A DNA stretch of 64,000 nt from Serpula lacrymans var. lacrymans S7.9 (lineage: Eukaryota; Basidiomycota; Agaricomycetes; Boletales; Serpulaceae): contig NW_006763290.1 of the NCBI RefSeq assembly GCF_000218685.1, positions 4,862,908 to 4,926,907 on the forward strand, read 5' to 3'. Below the pieces are notes generated by a model. It worked only from the letters and a program-made list of their open reading frames with translations, was not told the origin of the DNA and ran no database searches. This document shows positions 43,551-54,838 of this stretch, one piece after another. Numbering within the stretch: the first letter of the stretch is position 1; every line of letters starts with the position of its first letter. Position numbers and translations under genes: made by a program.

Positions 43551-45745
43551 TTAGCATATAGTGTAGTCGAAGAGCTGCCTGTAATCACCTGATATCTCAT
43601 TCACTGAAAGAGCTTTCTGTAATGCTCGGGTAGCAAAATAACGAACATCTGCGTCAGTGTCATTTTTCTGGTGCTCCAAAGCTGGTATGATCCTCTGTTG
43701 CACTAGAGCATGACCTTCGGATGATTGTCCGAAAGTCGTTGCCAGTACCTCTAATGACTTGGCGACGTTGAATCGAATGTTGGGGATTGCATCCATTGCC
43801 AGCTGAAGTAAAGGCTCGATGATCTCACTTCGAACTATGGCCAAGGTCAATGAGGGAGAAATTGTCTGTCAAAATTTGATTATCATATGAATTCCAAATA
43901 AGCTGGAGCACGGTACCGTTATGGCTTGCACAGTAGTCATCCTGTAAAGGTAGTTGGGATGCTGTCCCATCCCCATAACTTTGGGTACGATGGCCACTTT
44001 GGCCCACTCAACACCAAAGACTTCGGTCAACTTCTTCAGGTTGATAGTCGCAGCCTCGCGAATGCTGAAAACCGTGTCTCCCAACCAAGACATACATAAG
44101 TTGCCAAGCTGCTCATCAAAGAACTCCCGTCCCAATTGAGTGGCAAGGAGAGGTATGTATTCGATGATAGCTTGGCGAACTCGCCACGACTTATCTTCAG
44201 CTAATTCAATAATGGCCGGAAGAAGACTCTCCGCAAGGTATTCGATGCCGATAACTATGACATTACGTTAGATTGCTTGAAGTAACGACAACGTACGCGT
44301 GACAAACCATTATTCACCGTCTCAAGCTTGCTGATAATGTTTAACCGAACTTCAGGAAACTCGTCCTTTAGTAGATGCAAGAAAAGCGGGAGAAGATTCT
44401 CGATAGTCGCGTCTCTACCGAGTAAAGGCGCCAATCCGCTGATCTGGTTTGCTAGAGCCGAACGAACATGTTGGGACGTGTCATGTGACAGATCTCGTAC
44501 GCAAGGAATGATTCGTGCAAGGATGACTTCTTTATCAAGCAGCTTCGAAAACCCTTCAGCATGAATCAGAACGACCAGAATACCGTAATGGAAAATAACC
44601 AAGAACCTGGTATTTGCCCCGAGCCAGCCGTTCGTACCTCTGCTTCGTTGTCCTTCAGGAGCTGCACGTACAGACCCATAAGCTCCTCTCTCACTAATTC
44701 TAATCCTACTGCTGCTGCAAGCTTGGAATTGTGTCAAGACAGGATGGCAGCATATTCAGCCAGGAGTATTACCTCGTTAAAATGGGTGGCAGCCATGTAT
44801 CTCACGCGCCAACTCTTGTCAGAGATACTATGCCTTATTTGTTTCAAAAGTTGTTCTTTTATCTCGGACGGCGACAGCTGCTCCGCTATGACGATGAGAT
44901 CTTCTACTGTTAACAGACGAACTGAGTCTTGATCATCAGATTGAAGCCTGCGATATATCGGCAAGCCATCCGATAGGACATACTGCTTCGGCAAATTCTT
45001 CACAAGTGCCTGGGAAAGATGATTAGGCCAAAGCCCCGGGAACAGAGACTGAAACATACCCCAAGCCACCTAGCAGCAGCCCGCCTCACCATCGGCGTGT
45101 CGTCGGACCCCAAGGCTGCAAAACCTTTTCGTAGGTGCTCTTGGGTCGCAGGCGAAACCTTCGAGTACACGGGTGGATACAGCGCAGCAGCAGATGTGCG
45201 CGAGGTGAACCATTCGCCTTGAGACAAACGATTTAAAAGCGGAATGTAGTACTCCTCTATTTGTGTGTTGGACAAAACCGCAGCTACTTTGACAATGGAT
45301 TCTGCAGCCTACATAGAAGAAGGAGATGAGGAGGACACATGATAGAAAAAAGGGACGGGCTAACCTTATCTCTAACCAAAGTTTCCTCTACCGCGGCAAG
45401 ATTTTCGAGCGGGCCCAACAAGACGTGAGCGTACTGTTTTCCTCCAATATACTCCTCGAAATTTCTCCCCAGTTCTTCCGCCAAGGCCAAAAGTACCTCA
45501 TCTTCATCATCGACTGAATCTTGTAGAAAGGGCACAAGCTCCTCTCTTGCGCGATCGTTTCCCAGAGCCAGTGCAATGGTTGGTATACTGTGAATTGCAT
45601 TCAACCTCAACTGGACATCTTCCGACCTCAACTCGTCCATGAGAATAGCGATGGGGGCAATCTGGCGAAATGATGAGCATCTCCAGACACCGATAGACTA
45701 TCCACTAACGTCTTCCATCGGAAATCTTGTGTCCATCTTGTGCAT
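43551..45745 (-). CDS. TPD3: Protein phosphatase 2A scaffold subunit A (PR65), HEAT repeats
   Basis: Minus-strand exons: 45745-45710, 45661-45365, 45308-45060, 45009-44773, 44721-44607, 44553-44308, 44254-43917, 43865-43551; 1833 nt, 610 aa (human 589, yeast Tpd3 635). Built of about 15 HEAT repeats of ~39 residues; recognisable units include [20 protein letters not shown], the [12 protein letters not shown] repeat, the DNEAEVRTA repeat and [14 protein letters not shown]. Role: scaffold bringing the catalytic C subunit and a regulatory B subunit together. All phases close. The start is the ATG at 45745 ([12 protein letters not shown]); the second ATG at 45736 is equally possible. Introns 49-70 nt. 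No breaks. Confidence 0.95.
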
Positions 45746-46189
45746 CAAATAAGTGATCATAAACAAGATATCGGATTTGACTCGAACTCACAAAAATCGT
45801 ATTTTTGATACTGCCAGAGCGTTTCAGAGTGAAGATGTTCTATATTTCAATAGTATCGCGACTAATGCCCATCCTTGTTGGCGCGACTTTGGACGTCGCT
45901 TTGTCATCAGTCCAAGTGTGGCGTTGAGTTCGTAAGTGATTTACCACACTACCTGCCAAGGTATTATAGCCAAATGTAGAACAACAAACCAGAGTTCTGT
46001 CTACTACACTCACCACCTTTGTTTTCCATTAGCCTAGATATGAATGCATCTAAGCCATGGGAAGGCTATGCACTTATATCCCCCACTCTCTGTTTCATTC
46101 ACAATTTCATGCAAACTTACAGACCTAATAAGCTGTCTACACAGAGCCTCTACCCTGGTGAGGCCCTCTCTTTATATGGGGGCTTGGTG
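45746..46189. other. Upstream region of the PP2A-A gene
   Basis: Presumed promoter. No gene recognised; ends where an R1 fragment begins. Confidence 0.4.
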
Positions 46190-46640
46190 AACTGTTGGAT
46201 TTGGACTAGGTGGTGGACCAGTGGCTCCAGGTCCTTTTTCCCAGCAAGACATTCATTTGCAGTGCAATTAGTTTTGATTTAGAATCATTTTTATGGACAT
46301 ATATTTTTTTAGAATGCCTGACTGATGACAAGGGAGCTGTGTTGATACTGCTGTTGTTTTTATCTTGCCTTTTTTACTGCATATTCCTATGACTTTATGA
46401 TTTTCTTGCTCTCTTTTTGCTATTGGACTACATCTTATGGCTGGATAATCTGTAACACTATATATGCAGCATTCATTGTTCTATTCTCTTCTTTTCCTTA
46501 TTCTAATAATTTTATCCTGTACTACTCACACAGGATTCATCAGCACATTCCTTCACACTCTTTCTCATCCTTTTGCAAAGACATACTGTGCATATATAAA
46601 CAATTTGTATCTGGGTGCAGCTGATAAAATCTGGAGTCAA
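46190..46640 (+). repeat. R1 fragment F (old, partial)
   Basis: Matches the middle of R1 from the TTGGATTTGGACTAGGTGG segment (end of the R1 ORF) to just past the region of the TATA box, with heavy decay of CpG sites. No termini remain. Confidence 0.7.
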
Positions 46641-46732
46641 AGTTTGAGCATACCAAAAATGTGTTTAATCATGTTTTGTGCTAATGCACAGCACAAGAAC
46701 AACTCACAAGGGTTTTGAGGTTTTTAATAAAT

Positions 46733-46853
46733 CTAAGTGAAACTCAGCTGCTGCCCGAGAGGCTATAGAAACGACTTTATTATTTACCTAAGTGAAACTA
46801 CAATAGATGTTAGTTTAAGGTGATCTCTAATAAATGTAATGTAACATACCTCA
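46733..46853 (-). repeat. Fragment of the copia LTR in reverse orientation
   Basis: About 120 bp matching the 3' half of the copia LTR (second 33-bp unit, CACTTAGGTAAATAATAAAG and on) on the minus strand. Neither terminus nor duplication is present. Confidence 0.75.
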
Positions 46854-46859
46854 GTTGCC

Positions 46860-46921
46860 ATTACAACCATGCCATTGGTAAGGCCATGGAACCGTCAGAT
46901 TTGGAGTAGGTGGTGGACCGG
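46860..46921 (+). repeat. Short R1 fragment that served as target for copy E
   Basis: Contains ATTGGTAAGGCCATGGAAC ... TTTGGAGTAGGTGGTGGACCGG, an R1-internal sequence that stops at CCGG, where copy E begins. The R1 continuation (TGGCTCCAG) is not found after copy E, so the far side was lost. Confidence 0.65.
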
Positions 46922-47232
46922 TGTCATGCACCAAAGTTGATTGGTAGCATGGACAGGTGTCAATAACGAAGTGAATATTCAAAAAGACTCGCCTTTGCGC
47001 CACACAGGCACAGTGCCACGTGGAATAGTAATTAATATTGCCCTTTTCGAACTTGTGGCTGATCAGCACCACCTCTATTAGGCAATCCAGTCACGCTCAC
47101 CTTTGCTTTTCCATCCGGTACTTTTGGCATTTCGGCATTTCAGCAAATTTTTGCATCGCCACTGGCTACACATTGCATTGTGCCCTCGCTTTTGTCGTTT
47201 CCTTCACTTCCCTTCCTTTGCCTAGCCCCACC

Positions 47233-47778
47233 ATGGGTCCCTTACTCTCGTTTTTATTCTCACCCGATGGTCGTTTCTAGATCCCCATTTTAGTTCACCT
47301 TCTCGTCACCTCCAGCCTCCTCCTCCTCCTCATCTTCTTTGGTCCCCCACCATTTCTGATGTCACCACTTCCTATCCGCTTCCGTCACCGATCTGTTGAA
47401 TACCACATGCCACTGCTGATATCAGCAAAGCCCTGGCGGCCGGTTCAAATAGGGCAACAGGTCCATCTTTATGACGTCGATCTACCATCATATACTATCA
47501 AAACATTGGTTGCTCGCCTTGCCTGGTTGGAGCGTGGGTGGGTAGTTTTTGAGCTGGAGAAGGTTCATCCCCTTGCGTTGCCCATGTTCATTGCTGTCCC
47601 ATTCACTTGGGTACACTTATCTTTTGTCCATCGTCTTCGCTACAGCTACACCTACCACACACTGCCTGGGACTCACTTGTTCCAAATTGGGACTACTCCT
47701 CTCCCTCCCTCGTTTGACCAGGTGGTCCAACACAACCAGTCCATTGGTAAGGCCATGGAACTGTCGGATTTGGACTAG
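47233..47778 (+). pseudogene. R1-encoded ORF with a nonsense change
   Basis: Same ORF as at 13513 and 37989, with the CCACCATGG start, but the codon for Trp in the FWIP segment is TAG (47278-47280). The remainder (47359-47778) is open to the normal stop. Confidence 0.45.
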
Positions 47779-48196
47779 GTGGTGGACCGGTGGCTCCAGT
47801 TTCTTTTTTTTTTAGCAGAACATTCATTTACAGTGCGATTATTTTTGATTTTTGAATCATTTTCATGGACACATATTTTTTTAGAATGCCTTACTGACAA
47901 CAAGGGAACTGTGTTGATACTGATATTATTTTGCCTTGCTTTTTTTACTGCATCTTCCTATGACATCATGATTTTCTTGCTCTCTTTTTGCTATTGGACT
48001 TTACTTTATGGCTGTACAAACCTGTGACATTACTCACAGCATTCAATGTTCTATCCCTTTCTTTTCCTTTTTTTGACAATCTTATCCTGTACTACCTACG
48101 CAGGATTTGTCAGCGTACATTCCTTCCTTTATGTTCTTTCTCATTCTTTTTGCACAGCTATACCGTGCATAACCTACCTTTCTTTTACTATATAAA

Positions 48197-48893
48197 TGTA
48201 AGGACCATTTTATTATTTTCTTATCTTCGCTATGTCTTGGTTCTCGAACGCTTTTCCCATTACACCTCTAGCTCTAGGGCTAGAGGTATCATTTGCCATT
48301 TTACTTCTCATAGCCCTCACAGGCTTTCTTAACCATCGCTACCATTTTATATCACAGATCAGAGACTGGGTATCGCTCCCACCCAGCCAGCACACTGAGT
48401 AGGGACTGGTAGTAGGCATCTCGCCAACCAGCTCCAAGCCCCAGTAAAGCCTGGATATACTAATAAACACTTTGTTCAGGATCGTACCTCATCATGAGGA
48501 TACGGTTCCTGAACACGCGTAACAAACCTCTATTATTAGTACAAATCTCTCACCGCTGATTAATCAAGTTAAAAGTTGTACAATAGTTGTTCTCTCTCTT
48601 TCTTATTGGCCGATTGATTCCTCAGACCACTTTTTGTATATTCTCCTTTCGGTCTGAGGAATGAACAGTTCACTATATAAAGCCTTACCTATTCATGTAT
48701 GGCTCCTTAGTTTTCTATTACTGAATTTACCCGCTTTACTCCTCAACGGAAACCTTTGAAGCTTACCTCTCAAAGTCCTCTACTCGCTATATTTACTAGC
48801 GTCTGTCGACCTCAAGCTCATCGAACCCCTTACTCCCTGCAAGTGCAGAAGGAGACAGGTTTCGTTTTTGTTATAGTTTATCGTTGCCTCACA
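48197..48893 (+). repeat. Solo LTR (697 bp) inserted at the TATA box of R1 copy E
   Basis: TGTAAGGACC ... TTGCCTCACA, flanked by the perfect duplication ATAAA (48192-48196 and 48894-48898). Comparison with other R1 copies shows that it split ACTATATAAACCCC, the R1 TATA box. Plus orientation; other copies of this family are minus. It contains the 41-bp imperfect palindrome at 48474-48514 and its own TATATAAAG near 48673. Confidence 0.95.
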
Positions 48894-49444
48894 ATAAACC
48901 CCTGTATTTTACCTTGTAAAAAAACAAGAACTCCAATCCAGACTTCTTCTCTAATCTCAAGTTCACTACTCACTACTACTTGTGATCCAGTGTGGTCACA
49001 ACACTTCCCACTACTACCACTGTTAACTGGTGTCATCGTCACTCGTCACTTTTTGAAAGTGATTGTCATCCCTTTCGATTAGAGTCCTTCTGAGCACTAC
49101 AGTCTGTGCATCAGGAGCCTGCTATCACTGGGAACTTTGTCACCTCATCACATTGTCATTCTCAAACCTACCTTGTACTACGATTAGCAAGGTAGTGCTC
49201 GTCTATACTCGCCACAAAGCCCCTATCTTTCTATATTCCAACTATCCCTCCTCCTGAAAACCCACACCCATACATCTCTGGGTTTTACTTTGAAGGATTG
49301 TTATATGTACCACCCCACGAACAACCAGACCACTCCACTGTTCTAGGAGGCAAAGCCCATAAACAAGTTCCGTGGAATCTGGGAGGATTGTGTGTTAGTT
49401 TGTTTTTGTGTGTGGTTTTCTAACAACAGTTCTCATTATCGACA

Positions 49445-49708
49445 ACGTGACTTGGAAAATGAAAGTAAAAGTACAGTAAAAGTAAAAGTGTAAAGTAGAT
49501 GCTGGTGTGGCTATTGTAACAGTAGTTTCCAGCTCAATGATACTGACATTTTGCCAAAAATAACATGTGAACAAACAAACAATGGAACAAACAGCACTGT
49601 CAAATTATTTGCTTACCGTTCACTCAAAGTTTGCTGACTCCTTCTGATAAAGTCTCCAGTTGTTTTTCCAGCAGGACATTCACCCATCCTCAACATCAAT
49701 TTGCAAAG
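49445..49708. other. Short intergenic stretch
   Basis: A/G-rich run (repeated AAAGTA) after R1 copy E; nothing recognised. Confidence 0.35.
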
Positions 49709-50756
49709 ATGATGGTCCGACAATACTCGCTGCGCAGGCCCACAGGAGGTCCTACGTCACAGTTGGTCAAGCCACTGCCTCTCAGACATCCTTCGGTGCT
49801 GAGATCCACCACAGATGGCAATAGAGAGGATTCAAATTCTGAATGTGTGTTCCATTTTGTTTTTTGTATTTTATTTCAATACTAGAGTGCTCCCTTTACA
49901 GTGTGGTGGTTCCTACTTCATGCCTCTTGATATCCATGCTTCTATTCTGCAGCAAGACCATGCAAACTGTATTTGCGAGCTGGAGAAGCAACTTGGTATG
50001 AAAGATTTTGAAGTAAGTCACAGTTTTAATTGATGACAGCAATTACTGACACTTATGAGACAGGTCAAACTCAAAGGCCAAATCATTGCATGTCTACTGT
50101 CCCCTAGCATCACAGATTATGTTACAATAACACAATTTTCGGACCTTTAAATTTCATTCTCCTCTTTAACTTTCTTCTATAGTTTTCACACACTGTGCCA
50201 TGCGGCACTTTCCTTTGTTCAAACTCCCCTTTTCTCGCGCTGCACTGCTTTTCTTTATTTATAGCTACAAAAACTCTCACGCAGTGGAGCTGGTCACACA
50301 GGCTGTACCCCATGACATCATCAGCCACTGCTTCCATCAACTGTATAGTACATATGTACTATTAACCTGTAGTAATATAAATACCCAATAGATCCAGGAG
50401 ACTCCTCAGCAAGTCCTCCTGTTGTTTACCCACAACTAACTTGGTCCTATCCTAAAGGGTAACCACTCCCCTCACTACCTTTACAGCTTTGTCTGAGTTG
50501 TGCGCCAGAGTATACAAAACTCTTGGTTGTTACAGATTATGTGACCAAAATGCACGGACATGTTATGGTTTGCCCCCATTTTCTTTACACGTCATAAGCT
50601 TACTCTTTTTTGCAGACACTTATTCAGCAATATTGTGAACTCTTCAGAATTGATCCGCTGGTCTTTGAAGACAAAGAACTGTACAATATTCTAAGCAAGC
50701 TTCCGACAAAGATTTTGTTGTCCATTTGAGGAACAATTAAGAAGGATGTAAGTTCA
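49709..50756 (+). pseudogene. Host-like gene of unknown function broken by an LTR
   Basis: Exon-like pieces: 49709 to about 49850 (MMVRQYSLRRPTGGP...), about 49900-50012 (SYFMPLDIHASILQQDH... with a GTAAGT donor at 50013), 50064-50119 continuing at 50540-50569 once the LTR is removed (SPSITDYVTKMHGHVM), and 50616-50756 (LIQQYCELFRIDPLVFED...). An LTR (50120-50534) lies inside the third exon. The last exon has TGA where CGA would keep the frame before a GTAAGT donor, a typical CpG decay. The product is not recognised. Exon joins at the 5' side are uncertain. Confidence 0.4.
50120..50534 (+). repeat. Solo LTR of family B (415 bp) inside an exon
   Basis: TGTTACAATAACAC ... GGTTGTTACA, flanked by the perfect 5-bp duplication GATTA (50115-50119 and 50535-50539). 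Removing it restores an open exon (SITDYVTK). Confidence 0.9.
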
Positions 50757-51122
50757 AACATTCTCCCCATCCGTGACCTACTAATATCCTATCAGTTAAT
50801 AAAGTCAATTGAAACTATCCATTATGGATGCTATCAAACAATGACACTTTGTAGTGGGAAAAGGATCGCTAGCATATCTTGCCAATATTTCCCGGACATA
50901 GCCTATTTAAGATATCACTGATGTGGTTTACCCAACTGGCCGTGTAGTACAACTAAGTTGGAACTCGGTCTAGAGTATCACATTCTGGCTACACTAGAAT
51001 AGCTTGGACAGACACCCACTGCTAAACAGTTTAGGATTCTGCTCATTGGCAGCTATTGGAGGGAGCTTCAAGTAACAGAATAATGCCAGGTGCAAGAATT
51101 AACAAAATGTTTTCAAAAATAT
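50757..51122. other. Intergenic, nothing recognised
   Basis: About 370 bp between the broken gene and the tRNA gene, no supported feature. Confidence 0.35.
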
Positions 51123-51216
51123 TGAACCCGACCCGGATTGAACGGATGACCTTGTGGAACTTCCCGGAAAAATCCGATATCTGGAATCACACGCGCTACC
51201 TCTGCGCCACGGGTTC
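51123..51216 (-). tRNA. tRNA-Trp (CCA) with an intron of about 22 nt
   Basis: Minus strand. Acceptor stem GAACCCG/CGGGTTC pairs 7 of 7; D-arm GCGC-AGAGGTA-GCGC is perfect; anticodon loop TTCCAGA gives CCA (Trp); T-arm ATCCG-TTCAATC-CGGGT pairs with one wobble; discriminator A. The D-arm to anticodon part matches eukaryotic tRNA-Trp. The 94-nt length leaves an intron of about 22 nt after position 37, containing a CGGA/TCCG hairpin. One flaw: the innermost anticodon-stem pair is A-C (position 31 with 39), so a decayed copy cannot be ruled out. Confidence 0.82.
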
Positions 51217-51392
51217 CTTACATCAGATTATGTGCTGACATATAAGAGAGGAATCACGAAACGGCGTCACTTCACATGACTTCCTACTGCACGACGAAAT
51301 AAATGCACAACTTTATGTAACGCTAGCATCATTGGATTCTCGTCCACCTTGAATCTCTTCGCGTGCTTAAGTATACCTCCGAATCAATATCT

Positions 51393-54300
51393 TTATTCAT
51401 CCAAGCAGGTTGCTGCGTTGGCTGCAAATTGGTTACCTGCGAATGCAAAGTTATAATCATCATTCCGAGGCCCAAACTGGGAAAGGTCATTCACCAAAAA
51501 CTTCTGGCCTTCTTGGAATGATCCTGACTCGAAGCCTTCTGTAAAGGTCAAATTGAGCACATCCCACACTGTCAGCTGAGCTTTGCGGTTCGGTGGATGC
51601 TTCTTGAAATATTCATCTTTGACAAGAATCACTCGAAAATTGTGTACTTGACGAGGAGGGCAGAGGATCTATAATGCGATGAGCTGCCGCGAAAGGTCAT
51701 GAAATTTTTATGTACTCGCCTGCAGTTCCTGTTCAATATCATCTGCGGCCTTCAGTCTCTCTTGTGTGCATCTTTCGCGAATATGTTGGGCAAGCCAGCC
51801 TGCGTCATGAGCGCCCAATGTGGCAAACACTCTCTTCGCTTGTGTACCATCTTCCAGATCATCATAAAGATTATCGATGTGACTTGGTGGAGAATCTAAT
51901 GGCCATGAAAAAACGAACCACTACTACAATAGAATAGAATTATATTCACCGTCATCTTTAGGGCGGAATGAAGGGCCTGCCCTTTGTTCCAACTTCCTCG
52001 CGTAGCTATCCATGGTATCCATCCGCTTCTGGAATATGGACCATAATTTGGACATTTGATTCTCTCGTCTTGCCTAGCACTAGCATTAGTAACTATACTA
52101 CAGTCAATACACAGACTAGCACCTTCCAGCGCGCGTCTACTGCTGCTTCGTCCTTAGCAGTGCGGGGTCCTTCTCTTGTTCTTGAACCGTCGTCCTCATC
52201 AATGAACTCGACGAATGCCACAGGGTGCACCTGTATGCTGTAAGTTGATTATAGTATTTGTGATAATGATAATAAATATTCCACCTTAATAACCACAAAA
52301 GCCATAACAGCCACATTACCCCCATCAGCAGTCAGGCTATTCAATGTGGATATCCAAGGACTTCTCTGAAAACCTAACTTGGCGTGCCACGAAGCGAGGT
52401 GAGATGAGTTCCCAGTTATCACCAACGAAGTGGAATTGTAGGCTTCTAAGACTTCCACAGGTTCTTTACGTTCGGATGAAAGCTGAGAATCGTAATCAGT
52501 CCATATTCAAAATTTACAGAAGAAAAATCAACCCTAGCTCCGGTGACAGCTATTTTTCTACCCACTCGAATTGTACCTTTCCGTACGGCTCTTGCAAGGG
52601 CTTGATCAACGCGAGCCCTGAGTCTATACCACCCATCTGTGACTTCAAGTTGAGGGTGCGACAAAACAGGCGCACCGCCCTCGTCGACGTCTGCCTCAGA
52701 CCAAGTGATTCCGGAGACGCATAGTACCATCGGAGAAGACGCCGGAGCATCCCCTGTGGTGATCAATCGTAGTGCCGGTAATGACGCGTTGTTTAACTCG
52801 CGCTCATACCTGTAATACAGAGTCAACCAACGGTACAGCACAGCGGAAATTGACAAACAAACCGATATAAAAGTTGGCGGCAGAGCTCGCGCCAGCACCA
52901 CCTCTGCTTATTCGGATCAAATTCTTGATATGGGTCCAATGCTACCATTCCGGCAAGTTTCCAGAGTATCAGCGACCAGTGATTTTCTACCCACTGCTCA
53001 GTTGCTAAGGAGCAGCCTCTGGAATGTAATTTATTGAGAGCGTCAGAAGGGCCAAGAAAACTGGTAGTAGAAGACTGGCAGTCCTTAGACGGTCCGGATG
53101 ATGGATTAGATGAAATACGAAAACGATATTCAAGGGCTGTGCTAGGCGTAATCCCACAGATTTCTGGCCCATTTCTGAAACCGATGATCATTCAAGGTAG
53201 AGCAGAGAGAAAGAAACCAAACAAACATTCCCATATGATTCAGCGCCTCTATACTATGAGTTTGGGGGATCAAGTTGCATGAAATCAGTGTAGCTCTTCC
53301 TGTAGGCGGAGCTAGATACAAGTGAATAGTGCACCCATAAGAAATGAGTTAATTGGTGTATTTATATTAGGTTCCGCGTCGATCATGTACGTTAACTCAC
53401 CCAATTCAAATACTGTCCAAGAAGCTGCTTTTGGCACTTTGGGCGAAGGCACTGTTTGCGAAAGGGCCCGTGTTTGGTTTGATAATTTCCTGCTAAGAGC
53501 TGTAGATGCTGCTTGTTCCCTTTCTGCTTCAAGAATCTTACGTCCAGGCTCTCCTGGTCTCATACCTTCTTTAAATGGAGTTACGAACCTGGGCTTTCCT
53601 GTTGTACCTCTTGCATGAGTGCGGGGTGTAAGGCCAAAAGGTCGCAAAGGCGTCATAAATGGAATGTGGCCAGTAGGTACACTCGAAGAAGGAAGCTGCA
53701 TAGGAGAGCCAGGTACAGGACTGGATATATGCGGCTGCTGAGGCCCTGTGAGTGGAATTGTGCGCCGACGCGGATTGACAGGTGTAGGTCCAGGTCCAGA
53801 GCTTGTTGATTGTTGGTCTATGCCCGGTTTAGCGGTGGACAAGTTAATGAAGGGCGACTTGAATCCTTTCATTGGAGCCTTGCCTTTGTTGCCGGGTGCA
53901 AATGAAGGAGTAGAAAATGACGGAAGACTAACTGGAGGGAATGGTCTTCCGCTCTGAGCAGCTGGCGTGGGGGTATCTAGGATACTACCTAGAGTGCAAG
54001 AATTCTCCATGGCCGCAAAGATTGGCCTTCGAGGGGAATTGGACTTGATGTCGGGAGTGGGTACTTTCCACGAATCATCGACTGGGGGAGGAGTGGAAGC
54101 AGGAACAAAATCGTCAGCTTCCCAAAGTCTCCTTCTTTCTTCTGCTTTACGAAGGGCTTCTTTGGAAGGCATGATAAGCCCTCCGGATGGTTTCGTAAAC
54201 CCGGGAGTGATTGTTGGGACTGGGGCGGAAACGTCGGTTCCTCTTGCTTTAAGTTTAGCTGTTGTAAATCCGATCGATGGAATGGTAGGAATCGGTTGAA

Positions 54301-54838
54301 ACCAGGCGGAATAGTCTAATTCAGAAGGGGCTTCGGGAGAAGGCGAGCGAGGAGCATCCTGAGAATATATATGCGTGGCAAGTGCAGAAGCTGTTTGAAA
54401 ACCTATGAGCGGGAAAGTCGAGAAATCCGGTGCGACCGACGCATGTATGGCAGCATCATTATCGTAGTTTCTGGTGTTGACCTGGAAAGATGCATTGGTA
54501 AATCCTGCGCTTTCACCTCGTATTTGAAAAGGATTTTCGTCGTTATCACTCTAAGATTCTGGTCAGCGTTCTAGCGTCTTAATAAGTCTGCCCTGGTCGA
54601 GCGGGACTAAATTAGCAGGCATACTTACCGTGACCTTTGGCAAGTGATGAACAGCTGATGTGACCTCTGCTCTGTGCGAGGGCCTGGAAGGTGAGCTCTG
54701 GGATAGTTTTGCATTGATATTATCGAAAGCATTGATATCATCCGCGCTTAAGTCTCCGATTTGATCGTCATAAGTGGGGGATGATAGACGCTGCCTCTTC
54801 TGAGCTGGAGAAGGAGATTCCGAAGCACGATAAGGCAT
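51393..54838 (-). CDS. BRH2: BRCA2/Brh2 homologous-recombination mediator
   Basis: Minus-strand exons: 54838-54629, 54550-53401, 53299-53227, 53174-52863, 52809-52533, 52482-52285, 52230-52123, 52073-51950, 51895-51720, 51668-51393; 967 aa (Ustilago Brh2 is about 1075). Loads Rad51 onto single-stranded DNA for repair. BRC-like Rad51-binding motifs: GFQTAS (120-125), GFTTAK (164-169) and GFTKPSGG with SKEALRKAEE (187-208). A Pro/Ser-rich linker follows to about 450; the helical domain starts with LNHMGINGPEICGITPSTALEYRF and includes EQWVENHWSLILWKLAGM; OB1 has PMVLCVSGITWSEA, LTDGWY-type EVTDGWYRLRARVD and HAKLGFQRSPW; the rest is OB2/OB3-like. The intron between the last two exons has a GC donor (AG|GCGAGT). 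All phases close. Confidence 0.93.

Larger units (their letters stand above)
46922..49444 (+). repeat. R1 copy E, full length, containing a nested solo LTR
   Basis: From TGTCATGCACC to TATCGACA; 1821 bp once the nested LTR (48197-48893) and its duplicated ATAAA are removed. The left flank is CCGG, the right flank ACGT, so no duplication remains. Its ORF (from 47233) has a single stop at 47278 (TAG for a conserved Trp TGG) and reopens at 47359-47778. Confidence 0.88.
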
